In this document: positions 1-5,646 of the stretch, piece after piece
Numbering within the stretch: the stretch's first letter is position 1
Layout of the letters: every line of letters begins with the position of its first letter
NCBI GenBank assembly: GCA_023435505.1
Contig: JAEYRR010000051.1
Coordinates: 1 to 7,365, forward strand
DNA: 7,365 nt
From: Bacillota bacterium
Lineage (GTDB): Bacteria > Bacillota > Clostridia > Lachnospirales > Lachnospiraceae
Reading direction: 5' to 3'
Program-made: the position numbers and the translations under genes
The notes under the pieces: generated by a model
What the model saw: the letters and a program-made list of their open reading frames with translations, nothing else
Told to the model about the DNA's origin: nothing
The model's database searches: none

Positions 1-812
1 CCTTAGGAGATTCCAAAGATGTCAAGGTGGGAGAGATGGTTGTTGCGATTGGTAATGCACTTGGCTATGGGCAGTCTGTTACTGTGGGTTATATCAGTGC
101 TAAGGGACGTGAGGTCACCATTGACAATAATAAAATGATATTATTACAGACTGATGCTGCCATTAACCCTGGTAACAGTGGTGGGGCTTTACTGAACTTA
201 AACGGTGAGGTAATTGGTATCAACAGTGCCAAATTTGCTTCTGAGGAAGTAGAGGGAATCGGCTATGCCATCCCTATTTCTGATGCTGTTCCAATCATAA
301 ATGAGTTAGTGGATAGAGAAGTATTAAAGGAAGAAGAGAAGGGCTATATTGGTATTTCAGGTACTACTGTTACTAGTGACATGCATACTTCTCTAAACTA
401 TCCTTATGGAGTTTATGTTTCTGAGGTAGCAAAGGATGGAGCTGCTGAAAAAGCCGGTATTAAATCCTATGATATTATAACCAAATTAAATGGAAGCGAG
501 ATTTCAACAATCGAGGGCTTTAAAGAACGTCTGAATTCCTACCGTGCAGGTACCGTGGTGGAAATCACCGTACAGCGTATTGAAAATGGAGCATATACAG
601 AAAAGACCTTTAAAGTTACCTTACAGGATAAGAAGGTGCTTGATGGTCTTCAATCCGGTCAGGATTCCGACGATACTGGTAACAATGGTTCTGATGGCAA
701 TGATAATAATGGTGGAAATGTAAATCCTTATGGTAATGATGGCAACGGCGGAAGTGACGGTGGCTATAACCCATACAGTGGAGACGATTGGCCTTGGAGT
801 TTGTTCCAGTAA
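1..812 (+). CDS. htrA: HtrA/Do-like trypsin-type serine protease with PDZ domain (5' truncated)
   Basis: The reading frame is open from the window edge (first full codon at 3), so the N-terminus, its expected membrane anchor and the catalytic His and Asp lie upstream. Visible are the end of the trypsin-like domain with the nucleophile motif TDAAINPGNSGGALL (serine codon at 177-179), the conserved segment EGIGYAIPIS (255-284), and one PDZ domain from about 342 to 630 (GYIGISG, then GVYVSEVAKDGAAEKAGIKSYD). In this family the protease is usually tethered outside the membrane, degrades misfolded exported proteins, and uses the PDZ domain to sense or bind C-termini. From about 650 to the stop the protein becomes a low-complexity Gly/Asn/Asp/Ser tail with two NPY motifs (NPYGNDG, NPYSGDD) and ends WPWSLFQ. 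No terminator is visible after the stop, so some read-through into the next gene is possible. The family call is firm; substrate and exact subtype are not known. Confidence 0.95.
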   Translation, partial: LGDSKDVKVGEMVVAIGNALGYGQSVTVGYISAKGREVTIDNNKMILLQTDAAINPGNSGGALLNLNGEVIGINSAKFASEEVEGIGYAIPISDAVPIINELVDREVLKEEEKGYIGISGTTVTSDMHTSLNYPYGVYVSEVAKDGAAEKAGIKSYDIITKLNGSEISTIEGFKERLNSYRAGTVVEITVQRIENGAYTEKTFKVTLQDKKVLDGLQSGQDSDDTGNNGSDGNDNNGGNVNPYGNDGNGGSDGGYNPYSGDDWPWSLFQ

Positions 813-823
813 TCCTTTAGTAC

Positions 824-852
824 TTGTGTATCAATCTTAGTTGAGTTATAAT
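824..852 (+). promoter_or_regulatory. sigma-A type promoter of the ClpX-like gene
   Basis: A -35 TTGTGT (824-829, 3 of 6 consensus bases) and a perfect -10 TATAAT (847-852) are separated by 17 bp. Transcription would start near 859, giving a leader of about 60 nt before the ATG at 920. There is no other good -35/-10 pair between the two genes. Confidence 0.65.
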
Positions 853-855
853 GTT

Positions 856-881
856 AGTCAAATATATTCGGAAGTCAAATA
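856..881 (+). repeat. Direct repeat AGTCAAATA x2 at the start site (CtsR-half-site-like)
   Basis: AGTCAAATA occurs at 856-864 and again at 873-881, a period of 17 bp, directly after the -10 box and covering the predicted start site. The first seven bases AGTCAAA equal the heptad of the Firmicute heat-shock repressor CtsR operator (RGTCAAA-NAN-RGTCAAA). However, the gap here is 10 nt instead of 3, so it is not a canonical CtsR box. A role as operator of the clp-type gene is inference. Confidence 0.45.
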
Positions 882-919
882 ATAAGAGACTGATACAGGA
901 AGAATAAGGAGTATTTTAT

Positions 920-2317
920 ATGATAGATGATAAAGAAACAAAGGATTCAGAGAAAGGGAATGAATTTGAGGACATCTGTTATATCTGCAGACGTCCTGAA
1001 AGTAGAGCCGGCAAGATGATTCATATTCCCAATAACATCTGCATTTGTAATGACTGTATGCAAAAGACATTTGATGCTATGAACAGCAATAATATGCCTT
1101 ATATGGATATGATGCGAATGGATCCTTCTATGATGCAGTTTAGTAATATAAAAAATGAGGTTCCAAAGAGCCAGAAGTTAAAGAAGAAGGTAGAGAAAGA
1201 AGAAAAGCCAGTCTTAGATATTCGTAATATTCCGGCTCCTCATATTATTAAAGCTCAGTTAGATGATTTTATAATTGGTCAGGAATATGCCAAAAAAGTC
1301 ATTAGTGTTGCAGTATACAATCACTACAAGCGAGTTGCCACAGATACTATGGACGAGATAGAGATAGAGAAGTCCAACATGCTTATGATTGGACCTACTG
1401 GTTGTGGTAAGACTTATCTGGTTAAGACTTTGGCAAGATTGCTTAAGGTACCTTTAGCCATTACGGATGCCACTTCTTTAACAGAGGCTGGTTACATCGG
1501 TGACGATGTTGAAAGTGTGTTATCAAAGCTTTTAGCAGCAGCTGATAATGACGTGGAAAAAGCAGAGCGAGGTATCATCTTTATAGATGAAATAGATAAA
1601 ATTGCAAAGAAGAAAAGCACTACTAATCGAGACGTAAGTGGAGAGTCTGTACAGCAAGGTTTACTTAAGCTGTTGGAGGGTAGTGAAGTAGAGGTTCCGG
1701 TTGGAGCCACCAGTAAGAATGCCATGGTACCTTTGACCAGTATGAATACACGCAATATTTTGTTTATTTGTGGTGGTGCATTCCCTGAACTGGATACTAT
1801 AATAAAAAACAGGCTGAATAAGCAAACATCTATTGGATTTAATGCTAATTTAAAGGATAAATACGATAAGGATCCTAATCTTTTGTCTAATGTAAACTTA
1901 GAGGATTTAAGAGAATTTGGAATGATACCAGAATTCTTAGGACGTCTTCCAATTCTGTTTACCTTACAAGGGCTCAGTAGAGATATGTTGGTGAAGATTC
2001 TAAAAGAGCCAAAGAACGCTATTTTAAAACAATATCAGAAGCTGCTGTCCTTAGATGAGGTGGACCTTTCCTTTGAACAGGAGGCTTTAGAGGCTATTGC
2101 AGATAAAGCCTTGGAGAAAAAGACTGGAGCCAGGGCCTTAAGAGCAATCATAGAAGAATTTATGTTAGATATTATGTATGAAATTCCAAAGGATGATAAC
2201 ATTGGAAGAGTAATCATTACCAAAGACTACATCGAGAAAAAGGGTGCCCCTATCATCGAAATGCGTGGTATTGAAAAACATCTGCCTTTGCTTAGTGAAA
2301 AGCAGCAAATAGAATAG
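920..2317 (+). CDS. ClpX-like AAA+ unfoldase (divergent paralogue with N-terminal zinc finger)
   Basis: This 465-residue protein has the full ClpX layout: an N-terminal zinc-binding domain (C20-x2-C23, C43-x2-C46), Walker A GPTGCGKT (158-165), pore-1 loop GYIG (191-194), Walker B FIDEID (221-226), RDVSGE (237-242), an IGF loop (305-307) of the kind that docks on ClpP, the arginine-finger region EFLGRLP (338-344) and sensor-2 GAR (403-405). It should therefore unfold proteins with ATP and feed them to ClpP in the cytoplasm. It departs from canonical ClpX in several places: a Met-rich stretch after the zinc finger (eight Met in residues 54-72), a Lys/Glu-rich linker (78-96), SKN at 265-267 where the tag-contacting RKH loop normally sits, and IGFN instead of IGFG. 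No clpP or lon gene is next to it. The start is set by AAGGAG (906-911) 8 nt before ATG. It is probably a second ClpX rather than the housekeeping copy; that is inference, since the rest of the genome is not visible. Confidence 0.92.
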   Translation: MIDDKETKDSEKGNEFEDICYICRRPESRAGKMIHIPNNICICNDCMQKTFDAMNSNNMPYMDMMRMDPSMMQFSNIKNEVPKSQKLKKKVEKEEKPVLDIRNIPAPHIIKAQLDDFIIGQEYAKKVISVAVYNHYKRVATDTMDEIEIEKSNMLMIGPTGCGKTYLVKTLARLLKVPLAITDATSLTEAGYIGDDVESVLSKLLAAADNDVEKAERGIIFIDEIDKIAKKKSTTNRDVSGESVQQGLLKLLEGSEVEVPVGATSKNAMVPLTSMNTRNILFICGGAFPELDTIIKNRLNKQTSIGFNANLKDKYDKDPNLLSNVNLEDLREFGMIPEFLGRLPILFTLQGLSRDMLVKILKEPKNAILKQYQKLLSLDEVDLSFEQEALEAIADKALEKKTGARALRAIIEEFMLDIMYEIPKDDNIGRVIITKDYIEKKGAPIIEMRGIEKHLPLLSEKQQIE

Positions 2318-2328
2318 AGTAATGTTTT

Positions 2329-2377
2329 CTCCCTTTTGGAGTAGATTAATCAAATCTGCTCTAAAGGGGAGTTTTTT
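2329..2377 (+). terminator. Strong rho-independent terminator after the ClpX-like gene
   Basis: A 19-bp stem pairs 2329-2347 with 2353-2371 (16 Watson-Crick and 3 G-U pairs) around the 5-nt loop AATCA, followed at once by TTTTTT (2372-2377). It begins 11 nt after the stop codon and separates this gene from the protease gene downstream. No A-tract precedes it, so it should work only in the + direction. Confidence 0.95.
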
Positions 2378-2388
2378 ATGTTATGCAA

Positions 2389-2428
2389 TAAATATATTCC
2401 CTGCATATAATAGCAGTAAATATATTTA
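2389..2428 (+). promoter_or_regulatory. Candidate promoter of the Csp-like protease, -10 flanked by TAAATATATT repeats
   Basis: A perfect TATAAT lies at 2406-2411, 32 nt before the ATG, but no good sigma-A -35 sits 17 bp upstream (2383-2388 reads ATGCAA). The wider sequence CATATAATA (2404-2412) also fits the sporulation sigma-K -10 pattern CATANNNTA and resembles that of sigma-E, so the sigma factor is open. TAAATATATT occurs on both sides of the -10 (2389-2398 and 2417-2426); the second copy is part of the 12-bp palindrome TAAATATATTTA (2417-2428). The preceding terminator implies that a promoter must lie here. Confidence 0.5.
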
Positions 2429-2443
2429 TAGTAGGATGTTATT

Positions 2444-4153
2444 ATGGATGGTGAACAACTAAGAGAGTGTCAAAAAGCTATTTATTCCCAGGAGTATGGG
2501 GATTTTATTATTGACATGTATAGAGACATAGGTGGATTACAAGAAGCTTATAATATTACCTGTTTACAGACGGTATCGGACTATATTCGGATAGGCCATG
2601 CGCCTAATACAAAAAATTCAGCAGTTGATATTGTGAAAAATGGCTATCGTTCAATACCAAAATTATATGGTCTAATGGATACCTCAAATATTGAAGAAAC
2701 TGGTATATACCGTATTAGAAGACTGCCATATCTTGATTTGCTTGGGCAGGGTGTACTGATTGGAATCATTGATACTGGAATTGATTTTGAGAATCCTCTT
2801 TTTATTAATGCGGATAATACCAGTCGTATACGGTCTATCTGGGATCAGACCATACAGACAGGAAATACGCCAGAAGGTATCGTATATGGTACTGAATACA
2901 CGAAGGAGGAGCTTGATCGTGCCCTGCAGAATCCAAATCCATCTTCCGTAGTACCGACAAAGGATGAAGATGGTCATGGGACCTTTCTTGCCGCTGTAAT
3001 TGCTGGTAACGAGGATATCGATAATGACTTTACTGGAATCGTGCCTCAGTCAGAGTTGGTTGTAGTTAAGTTAAAGCCTGCAAAGAATTACCTACGGGAG
3101 TTCTTTGGAGTTAAGGAAGGAGCAGTGGCCTATCAGGAAAATGATATTATGATGGCTCTTCGATATCTCCTTGACCAATCGATTAAATTTGATAAACCTC
3201 TTTCTATCTGTATCGGACTGGGAACTAACTCAGGAGATCATGATGGTTCCAGTCCTCTATCTAGTTATCTAGATGATATAGCCAATCTAAACGGAATATG
3301 TATTAGTACAGCAGCAGGAAATGAAGGAACTGCAGATAGTCACTACCAGGGCAACATCCAGTATAATACCTTTGAAGATGTAGAGATTAATGTGGGTGAG
3401 AAAGACAAGAATGTGACGATGGAATTATGGTCAGTAACTCCTAGTCTATTTTCTGTGGCAATTATCTCTCCAAGTGGAGAATTGGCCGAAAAGATTCCAG
3501 CAAAAGCTAATATTAGTGTTAAAATTACCTTTGTGTTAGAGCCAACTACAATAAATGTCACCTATGGCACCACGGATGCAGCCACCGGTAATGAAGTTAT
3601 AGTGTTACAGTTTCAGAATCTTGTACCGGGAGTGTGGAGAGTCCGTATATATAATGAAAATACAGTAGGTAGTGTGTATGATATATGGATGCCAATAACA
3701 CAGTTTATTACAGAAGATACTAAGTTTCTGTTACCTAATCCATTTATTACGCTGGTAGAGACAGGAACTACTAGTAAGGTAATCTCCACTACAGCATACA
3801 ATCACACCAACAATAGTCTGTATCTGAGTGCCTCCAGAGGCTATACTCTATCCGGAAAGGTAAAGCCAGATATAACATCTCCGGGAGTGAATATCTACGG
3901 GCCTGTAGGCCGTAATCAGTTTGGGACAAAAACAGGTACTAGTGTGGCTGCAGCCCACACCGCAGGTATAGGAGCTATTTTCCTGCAATGGGGACTTGTA
4001 GAAAAGAATCGTACTTCTATGAATACCAGTGAAATTAGAGCGATACTCATAAAAGGTGCCACCAGGGAGGATAGAACCTATCCAAATAGAGATTGGGGAT
4101 ACGGAACGATTAATGCCTATCAAGCATTTGAAGGTCTAAGAATGAAGGTGTAG
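2444..4153 (+). CDS. Csp-like subtilisin family (S8) serine protease
   Basis: The 569-residue protein carries a complete subtilase triad: Asp110 in IIDTGID, His178 in DGHGT, Ser500 in GTSVAAAH, with the oxyanion Asn293 in AAGNEG. It has no signal peptide or membrane segment, so it should act inside the cell or spore. Residues 1 to about 95 precede the catalytic domain and match the position of the Csp prodomain. Between Asn293 and Ser500 lie some 200 residues, far more than in subtilisin. The extra beta-rich part, roughly 305-450, corresponds to the jellyroll insertion known from clostridial CspB, the protease that activates the cortex hydrolase SleC in germination. No sleC or other csp gene is adjacent, so a germination role is only inferred. 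One small deviation is GHGTF where subtilases usually have GHGTH. The ATG has a modest Shine-Dalgarno (TAGGA, 2432-2436). No + strand terminator with a U-tract follows the gene. Confidence 0.9.
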   Translation: MDGEQLRECQKAIYSQEYGDFIIDMYRDIGGLQEAYNITCLQTVSDYIRIGHAPNTKNSAVDIVKNGYRSIPKLYGLMDTSNIEETGIYRIRRLPYLDLLGQGVLIGIIDTGIDFENPLFINADNTSRIRSIWDQTIQTGNTPEGIVYGTEYTKEELDRALQNPNPSSVVPTKDEDGHGTFLAAVIAGNEDIDNDFTGIVPQSELVVVKLKPAKNYLREFFGVKEGAVAYQENDIMMALRYLLDQSIKFDKPLSICIGLGTNSGDHDGSSPLSSYLDDIANLNGICISTAAGNEGTADSHYQGNIQYNTFEDVEINVGEKDKNVTMELWSVTPSLFSVAIISPSGELAEKIPAKANISVKITFVLEPTTINVTYGTTDAATGNEVIVLQFQNLVPGVWRVRIYNENTVGSVYDIWMPITQFITEDTKFLLPNPFITLVETGTTSKVISTTAYNHTNNSLYLSASRGYTLSGKVKPDITSPGVNIYGPVGRNQFGTKTGTSVAAAHTAGIGAIFLQWGLVEKNRTSMNTSEIRAILIKGATREDRTYPNRDWGYGTINAYQAFEGLRMKV

Positions 4154-4184
4154 AAAAATAGTATTTTAGATGTGTTAGATTTAC

Positions 4185-4213
4185 TTGTCTATTCAAAAAA
4201 ATCTCTTTATAAT
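4185..4213 (+). promoter_or_regulatory. sigma-A type promoter of the TIM-barrel gene
   Basis: TTGTCT (4185-4190, 4 of 6) and a perfect TATAAT (4208-4213) are separated by 17 bp. The start would fall near 4220, about 55 nt before the chosen ATG at 4275. The -10 lies inside the left arm of an inverted repeat. Confidence 0.7.
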
Positions 4214-4241
4214 GATACTTGGAAGATAAGTTTATAAAGAG
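4203..4241. repeat. Inverted repeat CTCTTTATAA/TTATAAAGAG over the promoter -10 and start site
   Basis: Perfect 10-bp arms lie at 4203-4212 and 4232-4241 with a 19-nt centre that itself contains ACTT/AAGT (4217-4220 and 4228-4231). The left arm covers most of the -10 box and the right arm lies about 12-21 nt after the predicted start. That geometry suits a repressor operator. An alternative reading is a minus-strand terminator, because the run of seven A at 4195-4201 would give a U-tract directly after the hairpin on that strand, although no minus-strand gene is seen. Confidence 0.6.
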
Positions 4242-4274
4242 TTGAAGAAACTGTTGAAAGTGGGTGAACGACAT

Positions 4275-4955
4275 ATGAGTGACCAATTTATACCTGAAAT
4301 TGAAGGTAATCTGCGTAAACATATGATACGTGTACCAAGGGTGATTGATCAGGTAAGTGGCATAAGAATTTTTGGTAAATTAATAAAGTCTTTAGTTTTT
4401 ACGACAGATGTCGCTACCATTCGTAATTGCAATGCAAATGCAGTAATAGCTGTATATCCGTTTACTCCACAGCCGATTATTACCCATTCGCTTATTAATT
4501 GTTCAGATGTGCCGGTATTTTGCGGAGTGGGGGGAGGCACTACAACAGGTAAGCGAGTGTCTAATCTGGCAGAAGATGCAGAGTTCCAAGGCGCTATGGG
4601 GGTAGTAGTCAATGCTCCGACACCTAATGACACCATTGCATATCTTAGGGATAAGATTGAGATTCCCATTGTAATTACGGTGGCTGCAGAAGAAACAGAT
4701 ATTGGTAAGCGTCTGGCAGCAGGAGCTACTATACTTAATGTGTCAGGTGGTAATAAAACGGCCGCTATCGTAAGAAAAATCAGAAACGAATTCCCTGAGG
4801 TTCCGATTATTGCTACAGGTGGTCCAACGGATGAAACCATATTGCAAACGATAGAAGCGGGAGCCAATGCAATTACGTATACGCCTCCAACAACCGGGCA
4901 GATCTTCAGGGATATGATGGTGAAATATAGAAGCACAGAGCATTTGATATATTAG
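4275..4955 (+). CDS. Conserved TIM-barrel-like protein of unknown function
   Basis: The 226-residue protein has no signal peptide. Its alternating short hydrophobic strands and Gly-ended loops suggest a (beta/alpha)8 barrel: SLVFTTD (39-45), AVIAVYP (56-62), VPVFCGVGGG (79-88), GVVVNAP (109-115), IPIVITV (130-136), ATILNVSGG (151-159), VPIIATGGP (176-184) and ANAITYTPP (197-205). The GVGGGTTTGKR segment (84-94) and the late ATGGP loop look like ligand or phosphate sites, as in other small barrels. I recall close relatives in Clostridia labelled simply 'hydrolase', with no established reaction, so no function is assigned. ATG 4275 is chosen because GGGTGA (4262-4267) lies 7 nt before it. An in-frame TTG at 4242 would add 11 residues but has no suitable ribosome binding site and abuts the inverted repeat. 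No convincing terminator follows; the next gene has its own promoter 16 nt after the stop. Confidence 0.8.
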   Translation: MSDQFIPEIEGNLRKHMIRVPRVIDQVSGIRIFGKLIKSLVFTTDVATIRNCNANAVIAVYPFTPQPIITHSLINCSDVPVFCGVGGGTTTGKRVSNLAEDAEFQGAMGVVVNAPTPNDTIAYLRDKIEIPIVITVAAEETDIGKRLAAGATILNVSGGNKTAAIVRKIRNEFPEVPIIATGGPTDETILQTIEAGANAITYTPPTTGQIFRDMMVKYRSTEHLIY

Positions 4956-4970
4956 ATGTTCTTTCCTACC

Positions 4971-4999
4971 TTGATTTCAGAGGTGTAGGGAGATATAAT
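4971..4999 (+). promoter_or_regulatory. sigma-A type promoter of the zinc-ribbon gene
   Basis: TTGATT (4971-4976, 4 of 6) and a perfect TATAAT (4994-4999) are spaced by 17 bp, with a predicted start near 5006 and a short leader to ATG 5037. The -35 and spacer overlap an imperfect inverted repeat, CCTAC (4965-4969) with GTAGG (4985-4989). Confidence 0.7.
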
Positions 5000-5036
5000 A
5001 GACTGTAGGATGATATACTTAATTAGGGGGATACAG

Positions 5037-5288
5037 ATGAGGCGGCTTTTAAAAAGAAATGCTAAGTTTAAAGGTCTTAAAAGTATTGATGATAAGCAGG
5101 CAACAATGTTTCTTGCTTCAAGAGAATCCGAAAAACTGGTAGAAGATAATCAGGAAGAGGTTGCATATAAGGTTGTAGAGATGGAGATTAAGCCAGCCCA
5201 TATCATCTGCCCAGATTGCGGGGGAATTACCATTGAAGGCTTGGATTATTGTCACAAATGTGGTGGTGAACTCAAACCCTCAGACTAA
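5037..5288 (+). CDS. Small zinc-ribbon protein of unknown function
   Basis: This is an 83-residue protein in two parts. Residues 1-15 are strongly basic (MRRLLKRNAKFKGLK), followed by an acidic, probably helical middle part (about 18-50). Residues 58-77 form a C-terminal zinc ribbon, CPDC (58-61) and CHKC (72-75), in the style of the double-CxxC ribbons found in many small regulatory or scaffold proteins. It has no membrane segment. ATG 5037 is preferred because AGGGGG (5025-5030) lies 6 nt before it. The in-frame ATG at 5010 would be only a few bases after the predicted transcription start and has no ribosome binding site. The gene has its own promoter and terminator, so it is monocistronic. 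A basic tail plus zinc ribbon would allow nucleic-acid or ribosome binding, but that is only a guess. Confidence 0.75.
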   Translation: MRRLLKRNAKFKGLKSIDDKQATMFLASRESEKLVEDNQEEVAYKVVEMEIKPAHIICPDCGGITIEGLDYCHKCGGELKPSD

Positions 5289-5322
5289 TATAAGCTGAAT
5301 GCTTGTTTATAGGAGGATAAAA

Positions 5323-5451
5323 GTGAGAAGCCCAATTTATAATTGTTGTAGATTGGGTTTCTTTCATTCTATTAGAACGAAAAAACTATTGGCTCTATTA
5401 CTTTTCTTAGTTTTATCCTTAATAATGGAAAATAATTCATTTAATCCTTGA
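5323..5451 (+). CDS. Possible 42-residue membrane peptide overlapping a terminator
   Basis: A perfect AGGAGG (5311-5316) stands 6 nt before GTG 5323, which opens 42 codons to TGA 5449-5451. The product has a basic RTKK (18-21) followed by 14 hydrophobic residues LLALLLFLVLSLIM (22-35) and a short polar tail ENNSFNP. This is the layout of small single-span membrane peptides, including many type I toxins, and also of a signal-peptide remnant. The stem-loop that ends the previous gene lies within codons 2-14, so a ribosome here would disturb it. Against it, T-rich DNA encodes Leu/Phe by chance, and no homologue is recognised. Confidence 0.3.
   Translation: MRSPIYNCCRLGFFHSIRTKKLLALLLFLVLSLIMENNSFNP
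5326..5368 (+). terminator. Rho-independent terminator after the zinc-ribbon gene
   Basis: An 11-bp stem pairs AGAAGCCCAAT (5326-5336) with ATTGGGTTTCT (5352-5362), with one G-U pair and a 15-nt A/T-rich loop that can pair further. It runs into the T-rich TTTCTTTCATT (5358-5368). The U-tract is interrupted, so termination may be partial. It lies 37 nt after the stop codon. Confidence 0.75.
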
Positions 5452-5495
5452 TAAACAAAGGGTTTCTGTGATATTATTGTACACGGATAATTTTA

Positions 5496-5525
5496 TATTT
5501 TGATAGTTTCTGACTTATTTTGATA
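5496..5525 (+). repeat. Direct repeat TATTTTGATA x2 with 20-bp period upstream of livJ
   Basis: TATTTTGATA is present at 5496-5505 and 5516-5525, exactly 20 bp apart, about two helical turns, so both copies face the same side of the DNA. The repeats lie just upstream of the candidate livJ promoter, where an activator or repressor dimer could bind. The sequence is A/T-rich, so chance is not excluded. Confidence 0.45.
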
Positions 5526-5531
5526 ACGACA

Positions 5532-5560
5532 TTCCTACATATCAAATCATCATACATAAT
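5532..5560 (+). promoter_or_regulatory. Weak candidate promoter of livJ
   Basis: TTCCTA (5532-5537, 3 of 6) and CATAAT (5555-5560, 5 of 6) are separated by 17 bp and would give a leader of about 80 nt. Alternatives using the better -35 hexamer TTGATA (5500-5505 or 5520-5525) have poor -10 boxes. A promoter is expected here because a terminator precedes it, but its exact position is uncertain. Confidence 0.35.
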
Positions 5561-5646
5561 TCAACGGTTACCAAAGTAAGTTAGTTCTATAAATGCAATA
5601 CTATAAGTCAAAGAAGGATGGCTTAAGTAAAGGGAGGAAAAAGAAT

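Noticed and set aside
4242..4274. TTG start adding 11 residues to the TIM-barrel protein
   Set aside because: No ribosome binding site at proper distance, whereas ATG 4275 has GGGTGA 7 nt upstream.
4349..4936. A 195-codon open frame on the minus strand inside the TIM-barrel gene
   Set aside because: It is fully antisense to a gene with clear protein-like features, promoter and ribosome binding site, has none of these itself, and its product looks like a codon-complement artefact.
4963..4991. Hairpin CCTAC/GTAGG as terminator of the TIM-barrel gene
   Set aside because: The stem has a bulge and no U-tract follows; it overlaps the -35 and spacer of the next promoter instead.
5010..5036. Upstream ATG for the zinc-ribbon protein
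   Set aside because: Only about 4 nt after the predicted transcription start and without a ribosome binding site; AGGGGG precedes ATG 5037.
5504..5518. CodY-box-like sequence centred on CTG between the TATTTTGATA repeats
   Set aside because: Only about 9 of 15 positions fit AATTTTCWGAAAATT, too weak to claim although CodY control of liv genes is plausible.
5560..5575. Possible catabolite-control (cre) site around TTCAACGGTTACCA
   Set aside because: The central CG is out of register with the flanking consensus bases and too many positions mismatch.
5593..5646. Upstream ATG extending LivJ by 18 residues
   Set aside because: It would place a charged stretch before the lipoprotein signal, and GGGAGG points to ATG 5647.
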